Positions 7,742 through 16,585 are shown, numbered from the stretch's first letter. The stretch: DNA of 30,181 nucleotides from Desulfobacterales bacterium (GCA_022361535.1 JAKSAU010000243.1:1-30181); one strand, 5' to 3'. The notes: generated by a model not told the origin, from the letters alone. Program-made: numbers and translations.

Positions 7742-10297
7742 CTATACTTTACTTTCAACCCTGCAGACCACGTGGGTATCCACCATCACAAGCCCTCGAA
7801 TCTGCCCACTAAGGCGATTGGGTTCATAATCGAGAACAACCCTTTCAACCTGTCCCCCAGTGTCTGTCACCACCTTTGTTTTTCCGGCATAATCCATGAT
7901 GACCGGCGTCCCTATATCAGCTTGAATAAGCAATATACCAAAGACATGGTCTTCTTTTTGAAGCCTGATACTATTGAAACGCGCCACTGCCTGTTTGGCT
8001 GTAACACTCAGGTCAACCTTAAGGCCGGACAGATCAGGAATGGATGTTTTTCTTCCCCAAAGCCCTAAATCCAGTCCACCGCTGATCTGCATCTTGCCGG
8101 TTTTCATGTCCGAAAGTCCTGTAAGTTTCAAGAATTTCCCATAAAACCGTATCTGATCACAAAGCGCTTCGGCATTGAGCGCCCCTTTTGTCATCACGTT
8201 TCCTGACTTCGGATCTACCTTTGCTGCGATCCTGTAGAGCCCCATGGGCATATCCCAGGATCCAACAAAACTGATTTTAAACGATTCATAATTGTACAGG
8301 GTGAGCAGACCATTTTCATAGACCAGGTTCAGCACAAATATATCCTTGAGTTCCGGATTGACAATGGTTTTTCCCGTCGCACTGTCCAGTTTCCCCGGTA
8401 CAACCCACAACACCGCCCTGTTATCTTTTCCATCCACTATTGCTGCAAGATAATGAAGGGAATCAAAGCCGATCTGGTTATAAGAAGGCAGCATCGTCGG
8501 CATGGGGCAGGAAAGCCTGCTGATCTCAAACACGGTTCCCAAGTCACCGTTATCGTCTGATGCTTTGGAAACCGAGTAAGGCATGGATTGGAAAACGTCT
8601 GTCTTTTCGCTTTTGAGTTCTTGGTTAATGTTTACCTTGATTGTCTCCTGGTGGGTATGGTTTTTGCGTCCACCAAAAAATTTGAGCCCAAACCGCTTCA
8701 GCCGGGTGACCACCTTGAACCGGATGTCGATTTCAAGCACCCCGTTTTCCCCTTTCCACATTTCTTTTGGAAGCAGGGTAATAAACCTGCGGTCAGCAGA
8801 CAGACGGATATCGGCTTTTTGGGAACCTGAAACAGTTACAGACAGGCTGGCCATATCAATGGCGGATAAAATCGTTGCATTGTTTTCCCTGAGCACATGG
8901 ACAAGGGTAATGGGGGCATTGGCATCAATGGATTCGGGAATTTTGCGGTGTCTTCGGCCAAAGGGATCTGCATAATAGAGGAAGCTGCCGTCCTGACTTT
9001 CTGTATAGTCCTGCTTGGTTATAACCCGGCTGTCATGTTTTCCTTTTTCTGACAAAGGGTAATCATAAGGGATAAAAAAGATTCCGCCGTCTTCGCCTGC
9101 GATGCAGACGCCATCCCCCCCTAATGCAGGAGAACTGTTAAGGTCGTTACGCTGCGAATCAATGCACTGGTAGGCCCATAGAAACTGTCCATTGCTGTCA
9201 ATGCAGAAAAGACGGCCCTCACCTGAACCAAAATATATCCGGTCAGCCCTGTCCACGGCTGGTGAGGACCGTACAGGAGATGAAGTATCAAACGTCCAAA
9301 CTGGTTTGCCTGTATCAGGTGAGAGGCAATATACAGTTCCTGAACATGACGCCTGGAGAATACGGCCGTCCGATAGTTGTGCAGGGCTTCCATATATATG
9401 GTCATGGGTTCCGAATGCCCACAACTGCTTACCGTTTTTTTGGGACACGGCCCGCAGGATACCGTCAAAGCCGCCGAAAAGTACGGCCCCATCCGGGTGA
9501 AATGATGTCAAAAGCGGTGAGGCAGACACGCTGCCAAGCCCGCCGGATGTCCATATCTTTTTGCCGGTTTTGATATCATAACAAAACATCGTAATCCCGG
9601 CAGCAAAACAGGAACCAAAGAAAATACGCCCGGTCCGGGGATTGACCGCCGGGCACGACCACCCCATCTCATTGTTAAGGTACTCACCTTTAGGTTTCCC
9701 GGTATCCCTGTCCAGGGCATAGACAAGGTAGTTGTCATTTGGAGCCAGGATAGTCCCGTCACCCAGCATGGAGATATTGCCCTCAAACCAGTTGAGGTTA
9801 TAGGTTTTAATATTGAATTGTTCTCTTACCTCCTGGGTGGAATGCGCTTTAAAGACCCAGACCGCAGCACCGGTACATTTATCCAGGCAGTATACATGCC
9901 CGTCACCCGAACCAAAATACACCCGCCCCCTGTCATCGAGCAGGGCTGAAGAGTCAATTATTTCATTTGTCCTGAATTTCCATTTCAGGCTGCCGTCCCT
10001 ATTCAGTGCATAAAAGTAATGATCTGCCGACCCGATATATATGGTTCCTTCTCCATCAATGACAGGGGAACTGAATATGCCTTTTCCGGTTTGATATACC
10101 CACGGCCGATTTTCTGACTCGACCTGTCGAACCTCAGACCTGCCTGTCTGTTCCGGGTTGGATCTGAACTTTGGCCAGGGGCTTTCAGGATCAAGCGGCG
10201 GTAAAAGGTAGTGAGTATCACCATTGCCTTGAACCGGAAACATTTTCGGATTTTTAACAGGGGTTTTAATGCACCGTTTGATAATATCCTTTAGCAT
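7742..10297 (-). CDS. PQQ-like beta-propeller protein with large uncharacterised C-terminal region
   Basis: The 851-aa protein has two parts. Residues about 40-415 are a PQQ-type (quinoprotein-like) beta-propeller with repeats such as 'GEGTIYIGSADHYFYALN', 'GRVYFGSGDGHVYCLD' and 'DRIYFGSGEGRLFCID'. It opens with the 'PWPKFRSNPEQTGRS' sequence typical of these repeats. Residues about 435-851 are beta-rich, with no family I recognise. They include a possible Ig-like strand region (about 450-560) and a block around 'LSCPMPTMLPSYNQIGFDSL'. Unlike most PQQ-repeat proteins (for example BamB or alcohol dehydrogenases) it has no signal peptide, so it appears to be cytoplasmic. It has a GGAGG ribosome-binding site inside the end of tetR and overlaps that gene by 7 bases. 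The function is unknown. Confidence 0.78.
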   Translation of the reverse strand: MLKDIIKRCIKTPVKNPKMFPVQGNGDTHYLLPPLDPESPWPKFRSNPEQTGRSEVRQVESENRPWVYQTGKGIFSSPVIDGEGTIYIGSADHYFYALNRDGSLKWKFRTNEIIDSSALLDDRGRVYFGSGDGHVYCLDKCTGAAVWVFKAHSTQEVREQFNIKTYNLNWFEGNISMLGDGTILAPNDNYLVYALDRDTGKPKGEYLNNEMGWSCPAVNPRTGRIFFGSCFAAGITMFCYDIKTGKKIWTSGGLGSVSASPLLTSFHPDGAVLFGGFDGILRAVSQKNGKQLWAFGTHDHIYGSPAQLSDGRILQASCSGTVYCLSPDTGKPVWTFDTSSPVRSSPAVDRADRIYFGSGEGRLFCIDSNGQFLWAYQCIDSQRNDLNSSPALGGDGVCIAGEDGGIFFIPYDYPLSEKGKHDSRVITKQDYTESQDGSFLYYADPFGRRHRKIPESIDANAPITLVHVLRENNATILSAIDMASLSVTVSGSQKADIRLSADRRFITLLPKEMWKGENGVLEIDIRFKVVTRLKRFGLKFFGGRKNHTHQETIKVNINQELKSEKTDVFQSMPYSVSKASDDNGDLGTVFEISRLSCPMPTMLPSYNQIGFDSLHYLAAIVDGKDNRAVLWVVPGKLDSATGKTIVNPELKDIFVLNLVYENGLLTLYNYESFKISFVGSWDMPMGLYRIAAKVDPKSGNVMTKGALNAEALCDQIRFYGKFLKLTGLSDMKTGKMQISGGLDLGLWGRKTSIPDLSGLKVDLSVTAKQAVARFNSIRLQKEDHVFGILLIQADIGTPVIMDYAGKTKVVTDTGGQVERVVLDYEPNRLSGQIRGLVMVDTHVVCRVESKV

Positions 10298-10911
10298 GTG
10301 ACCTCCCCGACTGTTGAGGCAAGATGGCTTTTTACAATGGTTTCAAGGTATGACAGACGCTGTTCAATGCTGTCAGGCTCAGGATAAGCCAGACCATTTA
10401 TGACCATACCCTGAACAGAAATAAGAACCAGATCCGCCAGCATTTCAAACTGGGTTCTGCCTGCGTTCACCGATTCAAACACTTTATCTGCAATAACCCA
10501 GATGCGTTCACGGTGCCCGACCACAATCTTGTCCAGTATCTCCTTGAGAACCTGATCCGTGCGAGAAGCAACTGTCAGATCATAGGTGGCAAGCTGCTTT
10601 TGAGACGAAAAAACTGCCCAAAGTATCCGGATACTTTCCCGGATCACGTCCTGATCCGGCAAAATGGCAGAAAACAGGGATTCAAATTCATGGGCCAGCC
10701 CAGCATATAAATCTTCAGCCAATGCGGCCAGCAAGGCCATCTTTGATTCATAATGCTTAAACAATGCCCCTTGGGACACGCCAGCTGCCTTGCAGACCTT
10801 TGTGGTGGTCAGGTTGGCGTACCCTTGTTCAATAAGTACCAAGGCGGCAGCGTCCAGCAGTTTGCGCCGGGTAGCAGCACTTCTTTGCTTCTGGGTCAGT
10901 CCGGTTTTCAT
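10291..10911 (-). CDS. TetR/AcrR family transcriptional regulator
   Basis: A regulator of about 206 aa. The N-terminal helix-turn-helix covers roughly residues 12-58 (RRKLLDAAALVLIEQGYANLTTTKVCKAAGVSQGALFKHYESK, split here only by position), with the typical 'LFKHYESK' end of the TetR DNA-binding domain. The C-terminal ligand-binding part is variable and gives no ligand. A GTG start at 10917 is possible. The ATG at 10911 is preferred because GGGAG lies five bases upstream. It is the first gene of the minus-strand operon with the beta-propeller, hydrolase and transporter genes, and an operator-like palindrome lies about 53 bases upstream. It is likely to repress its own operon. Confidence 0.92.
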   Translation of the reverse strand: MKTGLTQKQRSAATRRKLLDAAALVLIEQGYANLTTTKVCKAAGVSQGALFKHYESKMALLAALAEDLYAGLAHEFESLFSAILPDQDVIRESIRILWAVFSSQKQLATYDLTVASRTDQVLKEILDKIVVGHRERIWVIADKVFESVNAGRTQFEMLADLVLISVQGMVINGLAYPEPDSIEQRLSYLETIVKSHLASTVGEVTC

Positions 10912-10963
10912 ACTCACTCCCGTTTAATTCTGATTGGAATATAACAGCCATATATCATATTTT

Positions 10964-10985
10964 AAAAAGTGACAAGTTACTTTTT
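10964..10985. promoter_or_regulatory. Candidate TetR operator (22-bp palindrome)
   Basis: The sequence AAAAAGTnACnnGTnACTTTTT reads nearly the same on both strands, with only four central mismatched positions. It lies in the divergent region between the tetR-led operon and the zinc-ribbon/hemC operon, 53 bases upstream of the tetR start. Its size and symmetry fit TetR-family operators, which usually sit next to their own gene. On the minus strand a TTGTCA element overlapping the palindrome could be a -35 box. Binding is inferred. Confidence 0.55.
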
Positions 10986-11147
10986 AAGTTTTATTAAATC
11001 AATAATCCTGTTTTGATATGCACAGATCTATCATCTTGGGTTAAAAAGAAAAATTTAGCTGTCTTTTGTTTCTATCGACTTGAAAAAAAAGGGTTAAACC
11101 CTTATATTAGTTTGTTTATTAAACTTGAGAGTCAAAGAGGTAGAAAC

Positions 11148-11399
11148 ATGCCAATTTACGAATACAAATGCAATGCCTGCGGGACGGACTTTGAGACCCT
11201 TGTCATGGGCAGCTTTAAACCCCAATGCCCTGAATGCAAAAGCGAAGATCTCGGCAGATTGATGTCAAAATGCGGATTTGTATCCAAATCTTCTGGCCCA
11301 GGAGGCCAGATCCAAACCACCACATCTGCAGGCAGTTCAGGCTGTGCCGGCTGCGCCTCAACAAATTGCGGTTCATGCAGCACCGCCAGTATAGGATAA
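11148..11399 (+). CDS. FmdB/CxxC family zinc-ribbon protein
   Basis: A small protein of 83 aa beginning MPIYEYKCNACGTDF, the standard opening of FmdB-type regulatory zinc ribbons. Two CxxC knuckles (CNAC at about residues 8-11 and CPEC near 27-30) would bind one zinc. A second cysteine-rich tail (GCAGCASTNCGSC) is at the C-terminus. The frame stays open upstream to 11013, but the ATG at 11148 fits the family start and has an AGAGG sequence in front. The gene is 7 bases before hemC, so it is probably the first gene of that operon. The role of this family is poorly defined. Confidence 0.85.
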   Translation: MPIYEYKCNACGTDFETLVMGSFKPQCPECKSEDLGRLMSKCGFVSKSSGPGGQIQTTTSAGSSGCAGCASTNCGSCSTASIG

Positions 11400-11406
11400 A
11401 TCATTA

Positions 11407-12348
11407 ATGAAAAATCAAGTGCGTATCGGCACACGGGGAAGCCAGCTTGCCCTGTGGCAGGCCAATTATATAAAAGGCCGGATTAAAACGGCTTTTCCTG
11501 AAACACAGGTAGAAATTACCATCATTAAAACCACCGGGGACAGGATCACGGACCGGCCGCTTGCCATGGTCGGCGGCAAAGGGCTTTTTGTAAAAGAAAT
11601 TGAAACTGCCCTGATGGAAAATCGCATCGACTTGGCTGTCCATTCCATGAAAGACATGCCCGGAGAACTGCCCCCCGGCCTGACCATAGGCGCCATACCT
11701 GAACGGGAAAACCCGTTTGACATATTGATTTCAGGCAGCGGTAAGGCCCTGTCAGACTATCCTCAAGGCGCTGTTATCGGCACATCAAGTCTAAGAAGGG
11801 GGTCCCAGCTTAAACATGCCCGGCCCGATCTTGAAATCAAATCCATCCGGGGAAACCTGGATACACGAGTCAAAAAACTCAAGGCCGGGGATTATGATGC
11901 CATTGTCCTTGCAGCAGCAGGCCTTCGCCGCCTGGGCCAGGAAAATGAAATCACAGAATACCTGACAGAAGACACCATGGTTCCGGCAGTAGGCCAGGGT
12001 GCCCTTTGTATTGAGACCCGGGAAAATGATCCTGACATGGCCCCCATTATGGAGGCTTTGGACCACGAACCCACCCGCGTCTGTGTAGAGGGGGAACGCG
12101 CCTTTCTTAAACAGATCGAAGGGTCCTGCCATATACCGGTCGCCTGTTTTGGAAAAATCGAAGATGACCAGGTTTTACTCACTGCCATTGTGGCATCAGA
12201 GGACGGACAGGAAGTGATCAAGGAACGTATCGCCTCTCCTGCCGGAGATGTAATTGAAAACGGCCGCAAGCTTGCAGAACAACTGCTTGAAAATGGCGGT
12301 AAACGCATATTGGAGAATTTGGAATCAAATGACACTACTCAAGGGTAA
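11407..12348 (+). CDS. hemC: Hydroxymethylbilane synthase (porphobilinogen deaminase)
   Basis: HemC joins four porphobilinogens into hydroxymethylbilane, the precursor of uroporphyrinogen III. The 313-aa length is the family norm. The N-terminal IGTRGSQLALWQA, the KDMPGELPPGL substrate loop, the GTSSLRRGSQLKHARPDL segment and the EGSCHIPVACFG motif are all present. C241 is the residue expected to carry the dipyrromethane cofactor (E. coli C242). It overlaps the next gene, cobA-hemD, by 20 bases, which suggests coupled synthesis of the next two enzymes of the pathway. Confidence 0.97.
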   Translation: MKNQVRIGTRGSQLALWQANYIKGRIKTAFPETQVEITIIKTTGDRITDRPLAMVGGKGLFVKEIETALMENRIDLAVHSMKDMPGELPPGLTIGAIPERENPFDILISGSGKALSDYPQGAVIGTSSLRRGSQLKHARPDLEIKSIRGNLDTRVKKLKAGDYDAIVLAAAGLRRLGQENEITEYLTEDTMVPAVGQGALCIETRENDPDMAPIMEALDHEPTRVCVEGERAFLKQIEGSCHIPVACFGKIEDDQVLLTAIVASEDGQEVIKERIASPAGDVIENGRKLAEQLLENGGKRILENLESNDTTQG

Positions 12349-13864
12349 GGTATTCCTCATCGGTGCCGGTCCGGGAGATCCCGGACTGCTTACCATCAAA
12401 GCCAAAGAATGCATTGAAACAGCAGATGTCGTTGTTTACGACTACCTGGCCTCCCCCTATCTTCTGGATTATGCCCGCAAAGATGCTGAAATCATCTATG
12501 TGGGGAAAAAAGGCGGGGACCATACCCTCACCCAGGATAAAATCAATCTTCTGCTGGTAGACAAAGCCAAAGAAGGTAAAAATGTGGCGCGCCTTAAGGG
12601 CGGGGATCCTTTTGTTTTCGGCCGTGGCGGTGAAGAGGCCCAGGAATTGCTGGAATACGGGATTTCCTATGAAGTGATCCCAGGTGTCACATCTGCCATA
12701 TCTGCCCCTGCCTATGCAGGCATCCCTGTCACCCACAGAGACCATACCTCCTTTGTCTCTTTTATCACCGGCCATGAACGGCCTGATAAAAAAGAATCCC
12801 GGATGCAATGGGATGTGTTTGCCAAATCAGATGCCACCCTGGTTTTTCTTATGGGGGTTAAGAACCTTGCCAATATTGTGAAAAACCTCATGGAGAATGG
12901 CAAACCCGCAGATACACCTGTGGCACTTGTCAGATGGGGTACCACCACACGACAGCAGACTGTTACCGGCACCCTGGAAACAATTGTTGACGTGGTCAAA
13001 AAAGCCGGCCTTAAGTCACCTGCCATCATTGTGGTAGGCCATGTGGTTTCACTTCGTGACGAGCTGGCTTGGTTTGACAAGAAACCTTTATTCGGCAAAC
13101 GTATTGTCATAACCCGCGCTCGTGCCCAGGCCTCAGGCCTTGTGGCCGAACTCACCCGGCTTGGTGCCCAGTGCATAGAGATTCCCACTATACGGATTGC
13201 CCCACCAAAAGACAGAACACCGCTTGAACATGCGATTGATAATCTGGAACAATATGAATGGCTGGTGCTGACCTCCGTAAACGGTGTAAAATACTTTTTT
13301 GATACCCTGTTTGAAAAGGGTAAAGATGTTCGGGCGTTGGGCCATCTAAAATTTGCCTGTATCGGTCCTGTGACAAAGGAACGGCTGGCTGATTACGGCA
13401 TCATCTCTGATATCCTGCCTGAAACCTACCGGGCAGAATCCGTGATTGATGCGTTTTCCGATATTGAAATCCAGGGCAAAAAAGTATTGTTGCCCCGTGC
13501 CAAAAAAGCGCGGACCATCCTGCCTGAAGAACTGGCCAAGATGGGAGCTCTTGTAGACGAAGTCACAGCCTATGAGACAGAGCTTGCAGATGACGGCAAA
13601 GAAACCCTGATCGATCTGTTGAAAGACAATGCGATTGATGCAGTGACCTTTACCTCATCTTCAACTGTCAGCAATTTTATGTCCCTGCTTGACGGTGAAG
13701 AGAGCCTGAGTCTGCTCAAGGACGTAACTATGGCCAGCATTGGCCCCATTACCTCGGATACGGCACGGGATTTAGGGGTTCAAGTAGATATTGAGGCAGA
13801 TCCTTACACCATCCCGGGCCTGATTGATGCGCTTTTGGCACATTACAATGTAACCGGCAAATAA
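12329..13864 (+). CDS. cobA-hemD: Fused uroporphyrinogen-III C-methyltransferase and uroporphyrinogen-III synthase
   Basis: This is a two-domain enzyme of about 511 aa. Residues about 1-245 are a SAM-dependent uroporphyrinogen-III methyltransferase (SUMT): KVFLIGAGPGDPGLLTIKA, VVYDYLASP, VARLKGGDPFVFGRGGEEA and VIPGVTSAISAPAYAGIP. It makes precorrin-2 or sirohydrochlorin precursors. Residues about 255-511 are uroporphyrinogen-III synthase (HemD), with KRIVITRARAQASGL, DNLEQYEWLVLTSVNGV and AVTFTSSSTVSNF. I place the start at 12329, inside the end of hemC, because it gives the canonical SUMT N-terminus. The fusion channels hydroxymethylbilane toward siroheme, needed for sulfite reductase, and toward the alternative heme pathway common in sulfate reducers. 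Confidence 0.95.
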   Translation: MTLLKGKVFLIGAGPGDPGLLTIKAKECIETADVVVYDYLASPYLLDYARKDAEIIYVGKKGGDHTLTQDKINLLLVDKAKEGKNVARLKGGDPFVFGRGGEEAQELLEYGISYEVIPGVTSAISAPAYAGIPVTHRDHTSFVSFITGHERPDKKESRMQWDVFAKSDATLVFLMGVKNLANIVKNLMENGKPADTPVALVRWGTTTRQQTVTGTLETIVDVVKKAGLKSPAIIVVGHVVSLRDELAWFDKKPLFGKRIVITRARAQASGLVAELTRLGAQCIEIPTIRIAPPKDRTPLEHAIDNLEQYEWLVLTSVNGVKYFFDTLFEKGKDVRALGHLKFACIGPVTKERLADYGIISDILPETYRAESVIDAFSDIEIQGKKVLLPRAKKARTILPEELAKMGALVDEVTAYETELADDGKETLIDLLKDNAIDAVTFTSSSTVSNFMSLLDGEESLSLLKDVTMASIGPITSDTARDLGVQVDIEADPYTIPGLIDALLAHYNVTGK

Positions 13865-13868
13865 CCCC

Positions 13869-14852
13869 ATGATCGCCGGGAACAGAAATATCAATTACCT
13901 GCGGATATCGGTCACGGACCGGTGTAATTTCCGGTGCAGGTATTGTATCCCGTCCAGCCCGTTCAAAGTCATTGAGCACAAACGTATTGCCAGGTATGAG
14001 GAGATCTTAAAGATCACCCGCCTGGCATGCGATATGGGTATTACAAAGGTTAGAATCACCGGTGGAGAACCCTTTGTAAGAAAAGGCATTCTATCTTTTC
14101 TTGAACGGCTTTGCCAGATCGAAACCTTACAAGACATATCCATTACGACCAACGGCGCCCTGCTGACGCCTGAAAAAATTAAAACCCTAAAGGACATGGG
14201 GATTCAACGCCTGAATTTCAGTCTGGATACCCTTGTTCCGGAAAAATTCAAACAGATTACTCAGCGGGACCGGTTTGACCGGGTATGGGACGCTATTCTT
14301 GAAGCCCATGCCCAGGGTATTTCCCCCATCAAAATAAACACAGTAGCCCTCAGGGGCTTTAATGATGACGAGATCCAGGCCATTGCAGGCCTGACCCTGA
14401 AATACCCATTTCACATCCGGTTTATAGAATATATGCCCATGGGCGACTCGGATGTTGAAAAACAACAGCAGATTCTGACCAATGAAATCCAGGACCTTAT
14501 AATTAAATCCCATGGTCCGCTGACCCCAATGAAGCGGGAACAGAACGACGGACCCGCCAAAAAATTTAAAATTGGAGATGCCCCGGGCATATTGGGATTT
14601 ATAACTCCTGTCAGCTCCCATTTCTGCAGTGAATGCAACCGTCTTCGTCTCACTTCCAGGGGAACCCTGCGGCCCTGCCTGCTTAAAAATGATGAGACCG
14701 ATATCCTTACGGCATTGCGCAACGGGGCAACTGATGATGAACTCAAGCAAATCATGGTATCGGCTCTGGCTCAAAAGCCGCAATCCCATGATCTTGCATC
14801 CCGCACACCAACTGATATTCCTTTAAATCATATGACATCCATCGGCGGATAA
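13869..14852 (+). CDS. moaA: GTP 3',8-cyclase of molybdenum cofactor synthesis
   Basis: MoaA is the radical-SAM enzyme that starts molybdopterin synthesis from GTP. The 327-aa protein has the radical-SAM cluster CxxxCxxC at C19, C23 and C26 (TDRCNFRCRYCIP). The KVRITGGEPFVR segment follows. The second Fe4S4 cluster is near the C-terminus (FCSECNRLRLTSRGTLRPCL, CxxC then a distal C). It ends in two glycines (SIGG), as MoaA proteins do. It lies 4 bases after cobA-hemD without an obvious ribosome-binding site, so translation may be coupled. Other moa/moe genes are not in the window. Confidence 0.93.
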   Translation: MIAGNRNINYLRISVTDRCNFRCRYCIPSSPFKVIEHKRIARYEEILKITRLACDMGITKVRITGGEPFVRKGILSFLERLCQIETLQDISITTNGALLTPEKIKTLKDMGIQRLNFSLDTLVPEKFKQITQRDRFDRVWDAILEAHAQGISPIKINTVALRGFNDDEIQAIAGLTLKYPFHIRFIEYMPMGDSDVEKQQQILTNEIQDLIIKSHGPLTPMKREQNDGPAKKFKIGDAPGILGFITPVSSHFCSECNRLRLTSRGTLRPCLLKNDETDILTALRNGATDDELKQIMVSALAQKPQSHDLASRTPTDIPLNHMTSIGG

Positions 14853-14903
14853 CGCCATTTACTGGGACTTTTGGTAAGACCTGCATTTTTTTCATTTTTT
14901 TTT

Positions 14904-14929
14904 GAAGTTTTTTAAATTTTTGGTGTCTA
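14904..14929 (+). promoter_or_regulatory. Candidate ECF-sigma promoter
   Basis: GAAGTT, a 16-base spacer and TCTA resemble the GGAACTT / TCTGA-type promoters of ECF sigma factors. It lies after a T-rich tract and about 56 bases upstream of the exported-protein gene that heads the sigma-factor cassette. A direct repeat AACCGGAC (14937-14944 and 14950-14957) follows it. The match is by eye only. Autoregulation by the downstream sigma factor is an inference. Confidence 0.35.
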
Positions 14930-14984
14930 CCCTTTTAACCGGACCAAAAAACCGGACAAAGAAACCACCACTTAGGAGGACACC

Positions 14985-15401
14985 ATGAAAAAACAGATTG
15001 CCATTGCAACCGCAACCATATTAGTTTTAGGATTGTCAACCAGTTTTGCCCAGGCAGGCGCTGCCCGCCGCCATACCATAGAAGGGTTTCTTCTTGGAAC
15101 AGGCGTAACCCTTTTGGGTGCAGCCATTGTTAACAACATGAATAGACCCGAGCCTGTTGTTGTCAGACATGTTCATGCACCGCCCCCTGCCCCCGCATAC
15201 CGGTATGCAAAACGGCACCATCGCAAGGGTCACTGGGAAACCCGGAAAGTTTGGATGGCACCTGTATACGAAACCCGCTGGAATCCGGGCCATTACAACA
15301 AACGAGGCAGATGGGTAAACGGCAGGTATGAAGAGTTCCAGGTATCCAAAGGCTACTGGAAAAAAGAAAGAGTATGGGTCAGGCACGGCCGGGCCTATTA
15401 A
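14985..15401 (+). CDS. Exported basic protein of unknown function
   Basis: This 138-aa protein has a clear signal peptide of about 24 residues (MKKQIAIATATILVLGLSTS then FAQAG). A glycine-rich hydrophobic helix follows at about residues 33-47 (FLLGTGVTLLGAAIV). The rest is rich in His, Arg, Trp and Tyr, with two similar strands around 'KGHWETRKVWMAPVYETRW' and 'KGYWKKERVWV'. This resembles small periplasmic proteins seen next to ECF sigma factors. I cannot name the family. The start has an AGGAGG ribosome-binding site. It probably belongs to the same transcript as the sigma factor 31 bases downstream. Confidence 0.75.
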   Translation: MKKQIAIATATILVLGLSTSFAQAGAARRHTIEGFLLGTGVTLLGAAIVNNMNRPEPVVVRHVHAPPPAPAYRYAKRHHRKGHWETRKVWMAPVYETRWNPGHYNKRGRWVNGRYEEFQVSKGYWKKERVWVRHGRAY

Positions 15402-15432
15402 CAACAAGCAAAACCAACCTGTTTAAGGATGA

Positions 15433-16098
15433 GTGGTGCCCCAAAATCACCTGACTAAACCTTCCGGGAAAGATACAGGCAGCAGGAACACAGTTTCTGC
15501 TGCCGGCCCGGCACCCATTGACGAAGCCGCCCTGATTGAGCGTCTCAGGAAAGGGCAGCAGTGGGCCTGCAACATGCTGGTCTCCCTTTATCAGGAACGA
15601 TTGCTCAGGATCGCATACGGTATCACACTGGATCATGGGGAAAGCCAGGAAATCGTTCAGGATGTTTTTTTAAAAGCCATGGGCAGCATTCACGGATTCC
15701 GGGGTGATTCAGGGCTTTGGACCTGGTTGAGAAAAATCACGGTCAACCATTGCCTGAACTGGAAGCGAAAATGGAAACGAAGGTTTAAATGGCACCACAC
15801 GTCACTTGAGACGGACACGGAATTTCTGGTATATGACGAGGCTGTTAAAGGAGAGACCCCTGAAACCCGGCTTCGGGAAAAACAGGAAGAAGCATCACTT
15901 GCAGAAGCGGTCCGCAGCCTGCCGGAAAAAATAAGGGTCGCATTTGTTCTTTCCACCATTGAAGGATTATCCTACAAAGAGATCTCGCAAACGTTAGGTA
16001 TCAAGGAAGGGACGGTCAGCTCAAGGCTTCACAGGGCAAGACAGATGATATTAGAAAACCTGGAAAAACAAAATAAAGACAAAGGGGGCACTCCATGA
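15433..16098 (+). CDS. ECF-type RNA polymerase sigma factor
   Basis: This 221-aa protein has sigma region 2 (about residues 38-110: 'LIERLRKGQQWACNMLV', 'GESQEIVQDVFLKAM', 'TWLRKITVNHCLNWKRK'). Region 4 is at about 155-205, with the helix-turn-helix LSYKEISQTLGIKEGTVSSR followed by LHRARQM. No region 1.1 or 3 is present, which is the ECF arrangement. The start is a GTG (15433 or 15436) with AAGGA six bases before the second. An ATGA overlap joins it to the anti-sigma gene. It is likely to respond to envelope stress. Confidence 0.93.
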   Translation: MVPQNHLTKPSGKDTGSRNTVSAAGPAPIDEAALIERLRKGQQWACNMLVSLYQERLLRIAYGITLDHGESQEIVQDVFLKAMGSIHGFRGDSGLWTWLRKITVNHCLNWKRKWKRRFKWHHTSLETDTEFLVYDEAVKGETPETRLREKQEEASLAEAVRSLPEKIRVAFVLSTIEGLSYKEISQTLGIKEGTVSSRLHRARQMILENLEKQNKDKGGTP

Positions 16099-16568
16099 CA
16101 ACCTGCAAAGCATACTCACAGGAATTTATATCCAGGTTTGTGGACAATGAAGTCACGGCTGATGACCATGAGGCGTTCACCCGCCATATGGCTCAATGTC
16201 ATTCCTGTGCCCAAAAAGAAGCAAAGTTCAGACAAATCACTCAAGGGTTTCAGCACCACGTCAGCACCCAGGCCACAGATATAAACAGACAGATGTCCCA
16301 CACGACCATGGATAGAAAACCCAGTATGTTAAAACGCTTTTTATCCTTGTTTTCAGGACCCTCCGGACGCTCCCAAAGGTTTGGGATAAAACTTGCATCA
16401 CTGGGTGCAGCAGCCCTTATAATTGTAGTTGCCGTGTTTCCCTGGACCAAGGAAACCCAGCCTGGGCCCTCTGCCATTGTAAATTCCGTTGACACCTACG
16501 GATCATCGGTTATGATCATAGAAACAGCAGATACTCAGCATACTATTATATGGTTTTCCGAAACTTAG
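16095..16568 (+). CDS. Membrane-anchored anti-sigma factor (zinc-finger type)
   Basis: This 157-aa protein has an N-terminal HxxxCxxC zinc-binding anti-sigma motif at H31, C35 and C38 (TRHMAQCHSC). A linker follows, then one membrane helix at about residues 98-116 (IKLASLGAAALIIVVAVFP), leaving a short periplasmic tail. This is the usual organisation of an anti-sigma factor that holds its ECF partner at the membrane until a periplasmic signal releases it. The 4-base overlap with the sigma gene supports equal synthesis of the pair. The periplasmic tail is very short, about 40 residues. Confidence 0.88.
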   Translation: MTTCKAYSQEFISRFVDNEVTADDHEAFTRHMAQCHSCAQKEAKFRQITQGFQHHVSTQATDINRQMSHTTMDRKPSMLKRFLSLFSGPSGRSQRFGIKLASLGAAALIIVVAVFPWTKETQPGPSAIVNSVDTYGSSVMIIETADTQHTIIWFSET

Positions 16569-16585
16569 GATGAAAGAGGATGAGG

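Noticed and set aside
12254..12328. Longer N-terminus for the CobA-HemD fusion
   Set aside because: The extra residues are a shadow of the hemC 3' end; family N-termini begin near MTLLKGKVFLIGAG.
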